Numbered from the stretch's first letter, positions 1 through 10,267 are shown. The stretch is DNA of 64,000 bases from Salinigranum rubrum (GCF_002906575.1 NZ_CP026309.1:3162001-3226000); one strand, 5' to 3'. Program-made: numbers and translations. Notes: a model not told the origin generated them from the sequence alone.

Positions 1-780
1 ATGTTCCTCGCCCAGTGGACCCTCCGCGGGCTGTTCGTCCTCTCGTTCGGGCTGTTCGTCTTCGGGTGGGTACGTCGACGCGAGCGGTTCGGCACGCTCG
101 TGATACTCGCCAGCGGTGTACTCGGATTCGGCGTGCTCGCGACGAGCTTCGTGGCGACGTTCGTCAACCCGAGCCGGGTGCTGACGTTCTTCGCCCTCCC
201 GTACGCACTCACCTACGCGGGAGGGCTCTGTTACGCGTTCCACGAACGTCGGTGCGAGGAGGACGTCACCACGACCACGACACCACGCCGGTTCGAGGCA
301 GTTCACCGCTTGCTCGACCGGACCGACCGGCTCCTCAGCGGACCGACCGCCAGAACGGTGGTTCGCGTCATCGTCGTCGCCGTCGTCCTGATCGCGGTCA
401 CGTCGACGTTGATGAAGTTCCCCGCGTTCATCGTCGGCGAGACCGAGCCGATCCGCACCCACCAACCGATCGACGACCTCCCCTACCTGCAGTTCGACGG
501 CTACGAGACGTCGGCACGGACGTTCGTCCTCTCCCACCACGCAGGACCAGTTCAGTACGCGTACGGCGACTGGACGAGAGCGACAGCGCCGTTCTACTCG
601 TCCGTCATCGAACAGCCCGACGAGGACATCGCCGACGAACTCGACCGGCTCACGCTCGTCGGCGTGGAGTATCACGCGTGGGCCGATTCGGAGGTCGAAC
701 TCGCGCCGGACGCCGACCGCGTCTACGACAACGGAGAAGTCGTCCTGCATCACGAGACGGCAGTGGTGAACCGCCCGTAG
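1..780 (+). CDS. C-terminal part of a multi-pass membrane protein (probably glycan-related), 5'-truncated by the window
   Basis: The reading frame is open from the first base, so the 259 residues seen are probably the end of a longer protein; the ATG at base 1 need not be the start. Two hydrophobic stretches lie near residues 8-75 and one near 120-137 (a Val/Ile-rich run before a Thr-Leu-Met-Lys turn). They are followed by a roughly 120-residue acidic soluble tail that ends in a short beta-like segment (YDNGEVVLHH). That layout, membrane core then extracytoplasmic tail, is common in haloarchaeal membrane glycosyltransferases and polymerases. The next genes (beta-helix protein, GT2, sulfatase-like) fit a surface-polysaccharide locus. 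I do not recognise a specific family, and the function is inferred from context only. Confidence 0.6.
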   Translation: MFLAQWTLRGLFVLSFGLFVFGWVRRRERFGTLVILASGVLGFGVLATSFVATFVNPSRVLTFFALPYALTYAGGLCYAFHERRCEEDVTTTTTPRRFEAVHRLLDRTDRLLSGPTARTVVRVIVVAVVLIAVTSTLMKFPAFIVGETEPIRTHQPIDDLPYLQFDGYETSARTFVLSHHAGPVQYAYGDWTRATAPFYSSVIEQPDEDIADELDRLTLVGVEYHAWADSEVELAPDADRVYDNGEVVLHHETAVVNRP

Positions 781-1217
781 CGAACCGGCGGACCGAAGCG
801 AGTTTCGAGAGACGGGGAGTCTGCGTTCGGTGCCTCGGCCGGTGTAAATTCCACCACATTGATTATAGAAACATATAAAATCAACAATTATTGGCTAATT
901 TCCGAACAATAAGTTTATGTAAAATATCACCGTTTAGTCGAATGCGATGGCACGCGAACGCAGCGAACGAGTCGAGAGAAGTCGCAGACAGGTCTCAGAC
1001 TCCTGGTCTACGGCTGTCGGCTCTCACCGACCCGAGCGACTGCCGGTTCGAACGGCTTCGTTCGGCCTCGCTGCGGTGGGCACGACACATCAGTATGTCG
1101 ACAGCCCGAGCTGTCCATCCAAACTGGACAGAGTCCGGCACGACTCACGGCGACGCGGCAGTTCCGCGCCGGAACAGTGAGCCGAGCCGAAGCCACCACC
1201 AACCAGGAACTACGACC
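781..1217. other. 437-bp gap with TATA-like element; long leader of the beta-helix gene
   Basis: No convincing gene is seen. An AT-rich stretch at about 895-935 contains a TATA-like element (AAGTTTATGTAA, 911-922). The following 300 bases stay open in the frame of the beta-helix gene, but their translation is Arg/Ser-rich and unlike a haloarchaeal protein, so I read them as leader rather than coding sequence. Confidence 0.4.
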
Positions 1218-2423
1218 ATGACCCCAAACCACGGCTACAACACGCCGACTGAAGGAACGCTCGACTGGCACCTCCCGCTGAACGACAACTTCGACCGACT
1301 GGAACGAGACGTTCCCGTCGTCGACGTCGAATCGAATCTGGACACGTACGTCCCCCACACCGGCACCCTGTTCTTCGCCACCGACACCGGCCGCCGGTTC
1401 GTCGGTGACGGTGAGAACTGGAGCGAACTCCCGTACCCCGACGGGACGACCAGCAACGACAGCGGCTCGTCGTCGGACGACGGCAGTTCGACCGACAGCA
1501 CCGCGAACGTCGTCGTCTCGATCAGCAGCGGAACGGCCTCTGCGGCCCGGGACGGCTCGGAGTTCGCCTCCGGCGACGCCGACTCGGTCTTCGACTCGGT
1601 GATGAACGGGCTCCGAAGCGGTGATCACGTTCTCATCGAATCCGGGACCTACGAGATCAACACGCTCAAACAGACCAACGGCCTCACCGACATCACCTGG
1701 GAGAGCAAGGGCGAGGTGTACCTCGACGACAAGGGCACACCGCAGAACCGCATGTTTGGGTTCTGGAACTGCGATGGCGTCCTCATCACGGGCGGAACGT
1801 ACGACTACGATCAACCGAACAACGTCGACGACGGGAAACCCGGTACACAGAGCATCCTCAACGTCAAATACTCGACCAACATCGAAATCGAGGACACGAC
1901 CCTCCTGAACGCCGAGGACATGTTCGTCGGCGGGAACAACGCCACCTACGTCAACATCCACCACAACGAGATGCGCAAGAGCGGCGAGCGAGGGGTCTAC
2001 ATCTCCGAGGACGCGCACGACATCGAGGTCCACCACAACGTCATTCGTGGCGTAGACTCGGGTGCGCTCCGCTCGAACGAGGCCCCCACGGGCTGGTACA
2101 TCCACGACAACGACATCGTGATGGAGCCGAACGACTACGGTGTCGTCTACCTCTTCGGCACCGGTGCCAGCGACATCCGCATCGAGAACGACACGGGGAA
2201 GATCAGCGCCTCCGGCGAGATCCTCCACTGCAAGAACACCGACTCGAACGGGAACCCCAACCGCAACATCACCATCACCGGCGGCTACTACGAGGGGAAC
2301 CCAGAGAAGCAGAACTACCAGCGGTTCTCCGTGCTCGAAGAGTCGGACCTCTCGACCATCTCGGTGTCGGCGGAGACCGAGATCGTCAACCTCCCCATCA
2401 ACAACCCGGAGATCCACGAGTAA
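1218..2423 (+). CDS. Right-handed parallel beta-helix protein with tail-fibre-like N-terminus
   Basis: 401 residues from ATG 1218. The same frame runs 109 codons further upstream, but that part is basic and low in hydrophobics, so it was rejected as coding. Residues 1-80 form an acidic head beginning HGYNTPTEGTLDW, then a Ser/Asp/Gly linker (about 85-105). The rest shows the rung pattern of pectate-lyase-like beta-helices: repeated short beta segments with Asn/His/Asp turns such as VNIHHNEM, IEVHHNVI and WYIHDNDI. No signal peptide or transmembrane segment is visible, which is odd for a surface glycan enzyme. The head resembles N-terminal modules found in front of beta-helices in phage tail-spike-like proteins. 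It could bind or cleave a polysaccharide; catalytic residues cannot be assigned. Neighbouring glycosyltransferase and sulfatase-like genes fit a glycan role. Confidence 0.75.
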   Translation: MTPNHGYNTPTEGTLDWHLPLNDNFDRLERDVPVVDVESNLDTYVPHTGTLFFATDTGRRFVGDGENWSELPYPDGTTSNDSGSSSDDGSSTDSTANVVVSISSGTASAARDGSEFASGDADSVFDSVMNGLRSGDHVLIESGTYEINTLKQTNGLTDITWESKGEVYLDDKGTPQNRMFGFWNCDGVLITGGTYDYDQPNNVDDGKPGTQSILNVKYSTNIEIEDTTLLNAEDMFVGGNNATYVNIHHNEMRKSGERGVYISEDAHDIEVHHNVIRGVDSGALRSNEAPTGWYIHDNDIVMEPNDYGVVYLFGTGASDIRIENDTGKISASGEILHCKNTDSNGNPNRNITITGGYYEGNPEKQNYQRFSVLEESDLSTISVSAETEIVNLPINNPEIHE

Positions 2424-2536
2424 GACGGCCAACTCGCGATTGTCTCGTTTCGCGGATCCCTCGTTTTTTACGCACGTCCGTCACAGAGCCACAGGAGTAC
2501 CGAGCGGTGACGGTGCGCGTCACACGATGGAGACGA

Positions 2537-3502
2537 CTATCGGGGATCGGGACGGATAGACGACGCACCACGTAGCGTACGCCGGGCGAGTCGCCGGAGG
2601 GTCGTGCGGACGCCGAGTGTGAGGCCGAACCCGAGACTGAGACACTGGCGGACGGAAGTAACGTGTGACCGACGGAGGTAGGACGTCCCGCGGCGGAAGT
2701 TCCCGTCGGCGTAGTGTCTGACCGCGACCTCGAACAGGTGACGACCGACGACGACGTGGCCGCGCTGTTCGAGGGTCGCGACGTCGGCGGCGAACGTGTC
2801 GAGGAAGTGTAACGACGCCCGCTCGACGGTCTCCGCCGAGGGCTTTCCCGAGCCGTGCTTCCGAACGAGTATCTCGTCGACGTACGCGAGTTTCCCCCGC
2901 TTGAGCAGCCGGGTACGGAACTCCCAGTCCTGTCGCCGCTGGAACGACTCGTCGAACCCGTCCATCGCGTCGACGACAACTCTTTCGACGACAAGCGTCG
3001 ACATCCCGCCGGTCGAAAAGCCCCTGAGTAACAGCGAGTCGGCGACGAGTTCGGCGCCACCCTCCTTCCGAGTGTTCTCCCGTCCACCGACGCGGGTCGC
3101 GATGAGCCCTCGAAGGCCGCTGAGCCGCCCGTTTCGAATCCGGTCGAACCCGCAGTACGCTGCGACCCACTCGTCGCCACGGGACGTCAGACAGTCCACC
3201 TGTCGTTCGAGTTTGCGTGGATACCACTCGTCGTCCGCGTCGAGAAACGCGACATAGGTCCCACGGGCGTTCGCGATTCCCGTGTTCCGCGCCGCGCTCC
3301 CGCCACGGTTAGTCGGGTGTCTGACGTACCGGATACGGGGATCGTCGTACCCGGAGACGACGGACTCCGTCTCGTCCGTCGAGGCGTCGTCGACGACGAT
3401 GAGTTCGAGGTCGGAGAGCGTCTGTGCGAGAACGCTCTCGATGGTTCGGGGGAGCACGTCCGCGCAGTTGTACGTCGGGACGACGACGCTCACCGTCGTC
3501 AT
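2537..3502 (-). CDS. Glycosyltransferase family 2 (GT-A fold)
   Basis: 321 residues. The N-terminus SVVVPTYNCADVLPRTIESV is the classic GT2 nucleotide-sugar-binding strand. It is followed by LIVVDDASTDET, the NRGGSAARNTGI helix and the AFLDADDEW metal-binding D-x-D region. The C-terminal third (about 220-321) is basic and carries no obvious transmembrane helix, so the enzyme is probably cytoplasmic or membrane-peripheral. It should transfer a sugar from a nucleotide-sugar donor to a lipid-linked or polymeric acceptor; donor and acceptor cannot be read from sequence. It lies on the strand opposite the beta-helix gene and follows the sulfatase-like gene in the same direction 174 bp downstream, so the two may share a transcript. 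Confidence 0.92.
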   Translation of the reverse strand: MTTVSVVVPTYNCADVLPRTIESVLAQTLSDLELIVVDDASTDETESVVSGYDDPRIRYVRHPTNRGGSAARNTGIANARGTYVAFLDADDEWYPRKLERQVDCLTSRGDEWVAAYCGFDRIRNGRLSGLRGLIATRVGGRENTRKEGGAELVADSLLLRGFSTGGMSTLVVERVVVDAMDGFDESFQRRQDWEFRTRLLKRGKLAYVDEILVRKHGSGKPSAETVERASLHFLDTFAADVATLEQRGHVVVGRHLFEVAVRHYADGNFRRGTSYLRRSHVTSVRQCLSLGFGLTLGVRTTLRRLARRTLRGASSIRPDPR

Positions 3503-3676
3503 CGTGTGTCCCGCGGGTTTCCAGTGAGACAGGAGATGGTCATTAACTGACCGAGAGGACGCGGCGGTTACACTTGGTTAGTCACCGAGTAGCGCGGGAG
3601 AGTTCCCAGAGATCAGTCGTCGTGAGGCGTGAGACGGGTGGAGAGATGGTGACGACGGGACGCGAGTACGCCCCGT

Positions 3677-5068
3677 TCAGAGGTAGCCGAGGTTGTCGAG
3701 GTGCTCTTGGACGTCGCGGGTGATGGCGGCCCGCTCGCCAGTGTACTGGGTGTCGCCGACGCGACGGAGTTCGTCGGCGATCCGGCCACGGAGTTCGTCG
3801 CGTTCAGACGGGTAGTCGGCACTCCGGTCGAGTTCTTCGTCCGGGAGGCGATACAGGCACTCCGTGTCGTCGCCCGCGACGAGTTTGAACTCGCGGCTCC
3901 GCACGCTCGTCGCCGTCCCCGCGTGGTACGCCGACGCGTCGAACTCCGGGTTGTACTCGAGCACCTCGTTCATCGTCTTCCAGTAGTACGCATCACTCCG
4001 CTGGGAGAAGACGACGTCACGGGTCTCGGTCCGGAGGTCGACACCGTGAAGTCCGGTGGTGTCGCCGCCGGCAGCCGCGACGAGCGTCCGGATGACGTCG
4101 ATGTGCTGGACGAGGTTCTCGGCCTGCTGAGAGATGTCGTCCCAGCCGTGGATGACGAGCGGAACGTTCGTGAGCCCGTCGTGGAGTGCGACCTTGTGAG
4201 AGAGAAGGCCGACCTCCCCGAGGAGATCGCCGTGGTCGGCAGTGACGACGAAGATCGTCTCGCCGAGGTCGAGCGACTGCAGATGTGAGAAGAGACTCCA
4301 AAGCTGGTCGTCGAGGTAGGCGATGAGGGCGTCGTACATCGCGCCGAACGCGCGCCACTGGTCGGGTGTGTAGTCGAGACCTGCGGCGATTTCGCGGTAG
4401 AGGTTCTGGTGTGCGTCGTAGACGAACTCGCGGGCCGCTTTCGGGCTCATTTCGAGACCGTCGGTGAATCGGTCCAGATACGGTTTCGGCGGGAAATACG
4501 GCGTGTGTGCGCCCTGGGTGTGGACGTACAGAAAGAACGGGTCCTCCGCGTTCTCGAAGCCCGTGAGCTTCTGTTTCGCGAGTTCGTAGACGAGGTACTC
4601 CGACCGATGGGCGGGTATCCGGCGTGTCAGCCCGGCGGAGTGCGAACCGATACCGGCGAGGAAGCGCAGGACAGTCGGGACACCAGCGGCGAGGACGTTC
4701 GACTTGTTGAGGTAGACGAACTCGTCGAACCCCCTGTCGAGTTTCCGAGCAGGGGAGAACCACGGGTTCGCGGAGAGACCGACCGTCCGATAGCCGACGT
4801 CGGAGAGCAACTCCGGAACGGTTCGGATACTGTCGGGGAGGACCTCGTTCGGACCGCCGACGCCGTGGAACGACGGCAAGGTACCGGTCAGAATCGACGC
4901 CGCGGACTCACACGACCAGATACCCTGGCTGTGACAGTGAGAGAAGGAGACACCGTCGGCTGCGATAGTCTCGAGGTTCGGCGTCGTCTCCCGGCCGTAG
5001 CCGCAGACGCTCGTGTGGTCCGCACGGATACTATCGACAGTAATCCAGACGACGTTCGGTTGAGGCAT
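3677..5068 (-). CDS. Sulfatase/alkaline-phosphatase-superfamily hydrolase with a non-canonical sulfatase signature
   Basis: 463 residues from ATG 5068; an in-frame TTG at 5095 would add nine residues, but the strand beginning MPQPNVVWITVDSIRADH already starts the conserved core. Asp12 lies in the first metal-binding strand. The signature region reads WSCESAASILTGTLPS: Ser52 sits where sulfatases have the formylglycine Cys/Ser, and the conserved Arg four residues on is Ala. FVVTADHGD supplies the second metal-binding cluster. Family knowledge: members remove or transfer sulfate, phosphate or phosphoglycerol groups. Because Arg is missing, true sulfatase activity is doubtful and a phosphodiesterase or transferase role on surface glycans is possible. 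A TATA-like CTATAACA (complement of about 5108-5115) precedes it. Confidence 0.85.
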   Translation of the reverse strand: MPQPNVVWITVDSIRADHTSVCGYGRETTPNLETIAADGVSFSHCHSQGIWSCESAASILTGTLPSFHGVGGPNEVLPDSIRTVPELLSDVGYRTVGLSANPWFSPARKLDRGFDEFVYLNKSNVLAAGVPTVLRFLAGIGSHSAGLTRRIPAHRSEYLVYELAKQKLTGFENAEDPFFLYVHTQGAHTPYFPPKPYLDRFTDGLEMSPKAAREFVYDAHQNLYREIAAGLDYTPDQWRAFGAMYDALIAYLDDQLWSLFSHLQSLDLGETIFVVTADHGDLLGEVGLLSHKVALHDGLTNVPLVIHGWDDISQQAENLVQHIDVIRTLVAAAGGDTTGLHGVDLRTETRDVVFSQRSDAYYWKTMNEVLEYNPEFDASAYHAGTATSVRSREFKLVAGDDTECLYRLPDEELDRSADYPSERDELRGRIADELRRVGDTQYTGERAAITRDVQEHLDNLGYL

Positions 5069-5234
5069 GCTGTTCACTGTATCGCTGGTCGACAAGCGCG
5101 CGCATTGTTATAGATGTCCTACACTCACGGGAGAGTTCCCGACCGAACGAACGCCGTCGAGAGCCGACCTGGCCGGGTGGTCCGAAGCCAGCGCCGGTGT
5201 AGCGCTCAGTCGTGGCGGGACCGGCAGAAGGGTC

Positions 5235-7717
5235 TCAGTCGTCGAGACGACTCACGTCGTGTCGAATCAGCTCCGAATAGCGGTCCGTGGAGACGCGCCC
5301 GTTCGGGTGAGACAGCGTCGCTGGCTCGCCTCCGAGGGGTTCGACGAGATTCCGTGCCTCGGTGAGCGCGGCGGACGCCTGGTCGACCGAGAGTTCGCGG
5401 GCCCCGAACACCGCCTGTTCGTACCGCTCGGTGAGTGTACCGAACCGCTCGCCGTCAGCGTCGTCGAGCCTCGCCGCGCAGGCGGCGGCGAACCGACGGT
5501 GGGTCCCCTGGTTGGGAATCGCGTGTCGCGCCGACACGCCGACCCGGGCGCCGAGATACGCGTACTCGACGGCGAGACGGGGGTCATCCGCGTCGAGACG
5601 GCCCCGGGCGATGTCGAAGAGGAGTCCCGGGAGTTCGTCCGTGCCGATAGCCGCAACGGGAGACGGCGTCGAGGGAGCGGCCGGGTCGGTGCCGCGACGG
5701 GCCTCCGGCGCAGCGCGCCGACGCCACCGAAGCACGGCGACGGCGAAGCCGACGGGAACGAGGAGGCCGACGAGGACGAGCGCCGCGCCGAACCAGGGGG
5801 CCGACATGAGGCCGCGCACGCTGACACCGTAGAACTCGACGGCGGCGAAGGGTCCAGCGATTCCGAGGACGGTACGACTGACGGAGTCGGACGCACCCCT
5901 GATGGCGCCGCCGACACCCCCACCACCGCCGCTACCGCCGCCACCACCACCGCCGCCACCGGCAGCACCGTCTCCACCACCCTCCCCGGACCCACCGCCG
6001 TCGCCGGAGCCGCTCCCGTCTCCAGTTCCACCACCGCCGCCTCCCGGACCGGTTTCGACGAGCGAGATACGGACGACCGCGCGAGACGGTTCGAGGTTGG
6101 TGCCGTTCCCCTCGAACAGGACGCCCACGAGAGCGGCTGAGCGACCGGCAGCGGACGACGGGAGCCAGACGTCGGTGTCGAACGTGCCGCTCCGAGACGT
6201 CTCGACGACGGCGACGGCCTCCTCCTCCCCGCGATGAACACGTACACCGGCTGCCCGGGGACCGGGCGGCCGTCGGCGGTGAGGAGTCGCCCGGAGATAG
6301 CGAGCGACTCCAGTGCGGCCTGCCTCCCGTCGACGGTCATCGAGGTCCGAGTGGGCCCGACGGTGATCGGGGTGGTCGTTCGGTTCGGGGCGAGCGCTCG
6401 GTTCTCGAAGGGGTACGCGACCGAGAGCTGCTGGGCGCCGCTGTCGACAGCGGCGGGAAGCGTCCCCTCGAACCGGAACGCGCCGAGGTCGTCCGACGTG
6501 ACCTGCCCCACCACGACGTCGTCGACGCTGACGTTGAGGGGGACGCCGGCCGCGGGGTGGCGGTTGACGGCGACGGTGCCCGAGACGACGACACGGTCAC
6601 CGAACCTCGCCCTCGTGGTCGCGTCGTCGATCGCGAGCGTCGGCGTGTTCTGCCTGATGACCGCCGAGGCGGTCGTCTGCGAGCCGAGATAGATCGAGTC
6701 GACTCGTGGGGCGTACTCGACGGTCAGGTTCTGTTCGCCGAGTCCGTCCGTGACCGGTCGGTACAGGACGGAGAAGGTGGCGTTACCGTCCGTCTCGGTC
6801 TCGGCGTTGGTCCCGTTGATCGCGATCCGAACGGTCCGGTTCGCGAGCAGCGTCCCGTTCTCGTCGACCACGGTCCCGGAGACGACGACGGGGTCGACGA
6901 ACGAACCTCCTCCGCCGACGTCGGTGACGCTGATCGACGTCTCGACGAACTCCGTCTCGCGGATGACCGCCTGCTCGGCGGAGATGTTCTGCTGGACGTC
7001 CGAAACCGACTGCTTCGCCACCGAGAAGTCCCGTCCGGAGCCGGCGCCCAGCGCGTCGTACTCGCGTGAGAGTCGCTCGCTCCGCTGCTCGGCCTCCGCT
7101 GCGAGCGTGTTCAGTTCGCGCGCGAGTTCACGCGCTCGTCCCTCGTCGCCGTCCTGTTTCGCCCGGTCGTACTCGGTCCGTCTCTCGCGGTACGTGCGGA
7201 CGGTGTCGACGAACGCCGACTGCTCGTCGCGGGTCGACCTGAACTGCTCGGTGTCGTCGCGTTGCTCGGGAGTCTCGCGGGTGACCCGAACGTACCGCTC
7301 GAGCACGGCATCGTAGCGGTCGCCGATGATCGACCGGGCGCGGTCGTACTCGCCGCGGTCGATGGCGACGGAGCTCTCGTTCAGGTCCGACACGAGCAGG
7401 TCCGCGAGTGCCTGCTCCAACTCGGAGAGGTCTCCTTGCTCGGAGAGTCCCCGCGGGTCGCGGTGGCGGACCGGCGTCGCCCCCGACTCGTTCGTCGTCG
7501 AGCCGTTCGACTGGGCCGCAATCTGCCGTACCGGGGGAACCGTCACGTCGGGGACAGAGCGCGCAGAGAGCGCCGGTTCAGCGTCGGCAGTTCCCCCCGA
7601 GGCCACCGCAGTGAGCGGGACGAGAGACACCGCACAGAGGAGAACGACGAGAAGCACCGCCGTCCACCGACGCGGCCCGTGGGGCGGCGGTGGTGTCCGG
7701 GGTGCAGTCGTGGTCAT
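5235..7717 (-). CDS. Secreted/membrane-anchored DUF4129 protein with Ig-like domains and Gly-rich linker (single-base frameshift)
   Basis: Start ATG 7717. An N-terminal hydrophobic segment (about 17-40) acts as signal or anchor, followed by an acidic Arg/Glu-rich coiled-coil region (about 90-235), then several Ig/carboxypeptidase-regulatory-like beta domains (repeated VVVSGTVVDENG and VVVSGTVAVNR motifs). The frame then breaks at the C4 run 6227-6230. Adding one C continues the protein as IAGEEEAVAVVETSRSG, through a roughly 50-residue Gly-rich linker, a transmembrane helix (near WFGAALVLVGLLVPVGFAVA) and a C-terminal DUF4129-type domain ending RLDD. Corrected length is 827 residues. DUF4129 is usually fused to or encoded beside transglutaminase-like and DUF58/MoxR proteins; here the transglutaminase part is absent. 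Likely an envelope-assembly or surface protein. Confidence 0.8.
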
Positions 7718-8088
7718 TACACGAAGGAGCACAGCAACGGGCAAAGTTACCGCGGGCATACCGTGAGCGCCGGGCGACGACCGGGCCGGTCCGTCGCGAG
7801 CGCCCGCGAGAGTAGTTCACGGCCCCGGCCGCCGTCGTCGACTCTCACCCGTACGACGTGGGTTCGGTCCGGTGTCCGTCGGTTAGGTTCGTGTTATCGG
7901 TATCCCGCACGGTATCGCCTCGACTCACACGCGAGGAGCCACCAGTGGGGAGACTGACCCGGTCGGCAGCCCGAGCGCTCGACCGTTTGGGGGTGACGTT
8001 CATGTCGGTGTTTTTGTACTAATCCTGCCGGGAGAGACACATCAGCTAGTCGACCTATAACTTTACTCGCTCCACGTACAGAACTCGT
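7718..8088. promoter_or_regulatory. Divergent intergenic region between the DUF4129 and DUF58 genes
   Basis: 371 bp without a credible gene. A TATA-like CCTATAAC at 8054-8061 lies about 30 nt before the GTG at 8089, supporting a leaderless start for the DUF58 gene. No clear operator or terminator is seen. Confidence 0.45.
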
Positions 8089-9650
8089 GTGAACACCAGT
8101 CTTCTCTCCGCCACGCACCGGTTCTGGGGAGTGTCTCGACGGGGGCACTGCTCCTCGCGGCGGGGGCGGTCCTCGGGCGGCCACTGCTGTTCGGCGGGGC
8201 GGCGGCGGTCTTCGGATGGCTTCTCGTCCGACTGTATCGGTTCGTTCGGCTCACCCGTCGCGTTCAGGCGTCGGCGACAGTCCGGCAGCGACTGGCACGG
8301 GGCCGCCCAACCGTCGACGCACTCGTTCCGCTGGCGGTGTCGGTGAGCCTTCCGGAGCCGGTCGATGCGGACCTGGCCGTCGAAATCGAGACGCCGATGG
8401 CCTCGCGGCAGACGACGACGGGGCCGACTGCCACGATGGACGCTGGCGTCCGTGAGGCGACGGGGGAGACCACGCTCGTGTGGGACGTCGCCGGTCACTA
8501 CCGGCTCGACGCTCCGACAGTGACGCTCCGGGACCGAGCAGGACTGTTCGTCGCCCGCCTCGCCGTCGGGGACGCGTTCGACGTGAGCGTCGACCCTCCA
8601 CACGTCGGTCGCGTCGCCCTCGGAAGGACCGGCCGGGAACTCGTCGAAGACGCAGAGCGGAAGTCGAAGCTCAACATCCGGAGCGGAATCGAGCCGGAGG
8701 GAGTCAGACCGCACGTCCTGGGAGACTCGATACGCTACGTCGACTGGAAGGCGACGGCCCGTCGCAACGAACTCCACGTGAGAGAGTTCAACATGGAACG
8801 GGGGCGCTCTGCGGGTCTCGTCATCGACACGCGGCAGTCGATGAGCGAGGGGCCGGTCGGGCGGACGAAGCTCGACCACGTCCGCCACCTCGCGCTCTCG
8901 CTCCAAGAGTCCGCGCGGGCCCAACACCTCCCGGTCGGAGTGTTCGTCTGTGATGAGACCGGCGTCGTCCACCGGATTCCCGCACGGTTACGGTCCGACG
9001 CCGTCAGAAAACGGATCCGCGAACTCCAGGCCGACCCCGTCGACCGGGGCCACAGAGGCACGTCAGGCCGTCACGGCGTCGGTCGTGTTCGGACGCGACG
9101 CTCACCCGTTGCCGCGTCGCGCACCGCTCGGGCACTCGACGGTGACGGCTCACCCTTCGCCACGCGACTGCGGCCGTTCTTCGCGCGAAACGAGCGCCCT
9201 TCACGGCTCGGGTTGGTGTCCGACGACCCCCTCTACGAAGCGGTCATGTCGTTCCGCGGTCAGCAGTCCGGTCCGGCAATCACGTATCTGTTCACCGACG
9301 ACACCCACCGAGAGACGCTCCCCGAGTCTCTCCGCGCGGCGACACGGGGCGACGGTGAGGCCGTCGTGTTCCTCACACCGTCCGTGTTGTTCGACCCGGA
9401 CACCCTCTCGAATCCGAAGGTCGCGTACGACCGGTTCGTCGAGTTCGAGCGGTTCCGGCGAAGCATCGCGGCGTTGCCGCGAGTCAGTGTCTACGAGGTC
9501 GGCCCGGGCGAGGAACTCGCGATGGTGCTCTCGAAGTCCGGTGGACGCCGTCGACAGCGAACGAACGGGCACACCCGTCAGACAGCCGGGGGGAGCGGCG
9601 GGTTCGCCGCGACTCCCACGACTGCGGCGGCGGTGGAGGACGGAGAATGA
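8089..9650 (+). CDS. DUF58 family protein (MoxR-associated vWA-like), N-terminal single-base frameshift
   Basis: The body in one frame contains the DUF58 signature GDSIRYVDWKATARRNELHV followed by LVIDTRQSMSEGP, a vWA-like strand with a MIDAS-like D-x-R-x-S. The in-frame GTG at 8337 would drop the usual N-terminal hairpin of two hydrophobic helices. That hairpin is encoded upstream but is split: GTG 8089 reads MNTSLLSATHRFW, and adding one G to the GGGG at 8126-8129 continues GSVSTGALLLAAGAVLGRP and then LLFGGAAAVFGWLLVRLYR into the body. Corrected length is 520 residues. The segment 9045-9115 has weaker codon periodicity than its +1 frame. DUF58 proteins normally work with a MoxR AAA ATPase in envelope complex assembly. 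The stop overlaps the next start (ATGA). Confidence 0.85.
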
Positions 9651-10267
9651 ACGAGAACGAACGCCCTCTCGCGGACCGCGAGAGCGAGACGACCGACCCC
9701 GTCGCGACCAGCGCCGTGCGTGACAGCGTCGGCCGACTCGTCCGCGGGGCCGGGCGAGACACGAGGCCGACGGCGCTCGAACTCCTCGGTGTCGTCGGCG
9801 TCGGCGTCGGGTTCGGACTCCTCGGCGGCCCCGCCGGCGTCGTCGTCGCACTCGCCGTTGCGCTCCTGTGGTACACCTTCTCCGGCGTCTACGGCTTCGC
9901 GGCGGGCCAGTTCATGCTCGCCGCCGTCCTGCCGGCGCGAATCGGACTCGACCGCCTCACCCCGGAACTGGTCGCAGTCGAGGCAGCGCTGATACTGGTC
10001 CTCGTCGGCGGGGACTACCGCGACGGGGCCGCCAGAGGATACCGCCGTCTCCTTCGAACGGGTGTCGTCGGCGTTCTCCTCGGCAGCGTCGCCCTCGGCG
10101 TCGGCGTCGGCTCGGCACCGGTCGCCGACGAGACGCTCGTCGTCGTGGTCGTCGGCGTCGCGTTTCTCGTCGCCGCGACCACTCTGTACGCGTGGGGTCG
10201 AATCGTCGTCTCACCCATCGTCGACGACCCGGTAGGAAGCGACGTCGAGGGAGAGTCGGCCGCATGA
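9647..10267 (+). CDS. Haloarchaeal multi-pass membrane protein of the DUF58 cluster
   Basis: 206 residues. The ATG overlaps the DUF58 stop by four bases, so translation is probably coupled. An acidic, polar N-terminus (1-40) precedes about five hydrophobic segments between residues 43 and 190 (LLGVVGVGVGFGLLG, GVVVALAVALLWYTF, FMLAAVLPARIG, VVGVLLGSVALGVGV, VVVVVGVAFLVAATTLY) and an acidic tail. No catalytic motif is seen. Small membrane proteins of this kind (DUF7519-like, from memory) recur next to haloarchaeal DUF58 genes. It probably forms a membrane complex with the DUF58 product. Its own stop overlaps the next start (ATGA), continuing the coupled chain. Confidence 0.8.
   Translation: MNENERPLADRESETTDPVATSAVRDSVGRLVRGAGRDTRPTALELLGVVGVGVGFGLLGGPAGVVVALAVALLWYTFSGVYGFAAGQFMLAAVLPARIGLDRLTPELVAVEAALILVLVGGDYRDGAARGYRRLLRTGVVGVLLGSVALGVGVGSAPVADETLVVVVVGVAFLVAATTLYAWGRIVVSPIVDDPVGSDVEGESAA

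Noticed and set aside
947-1180. A 77-codon ORF in the leader before the beta-helix gene
   Set aside because: Arg/Ser-rich composition, no motif, and no promoter placed for it; more likely non-coding leader.
1008-2432. A 474-codon minus-strand frame opposite the beta-helix gene
   Set aside because: Low-complexity Val/Asp composition and no motifs; the plus-strand frame shows beta-helix rungs.
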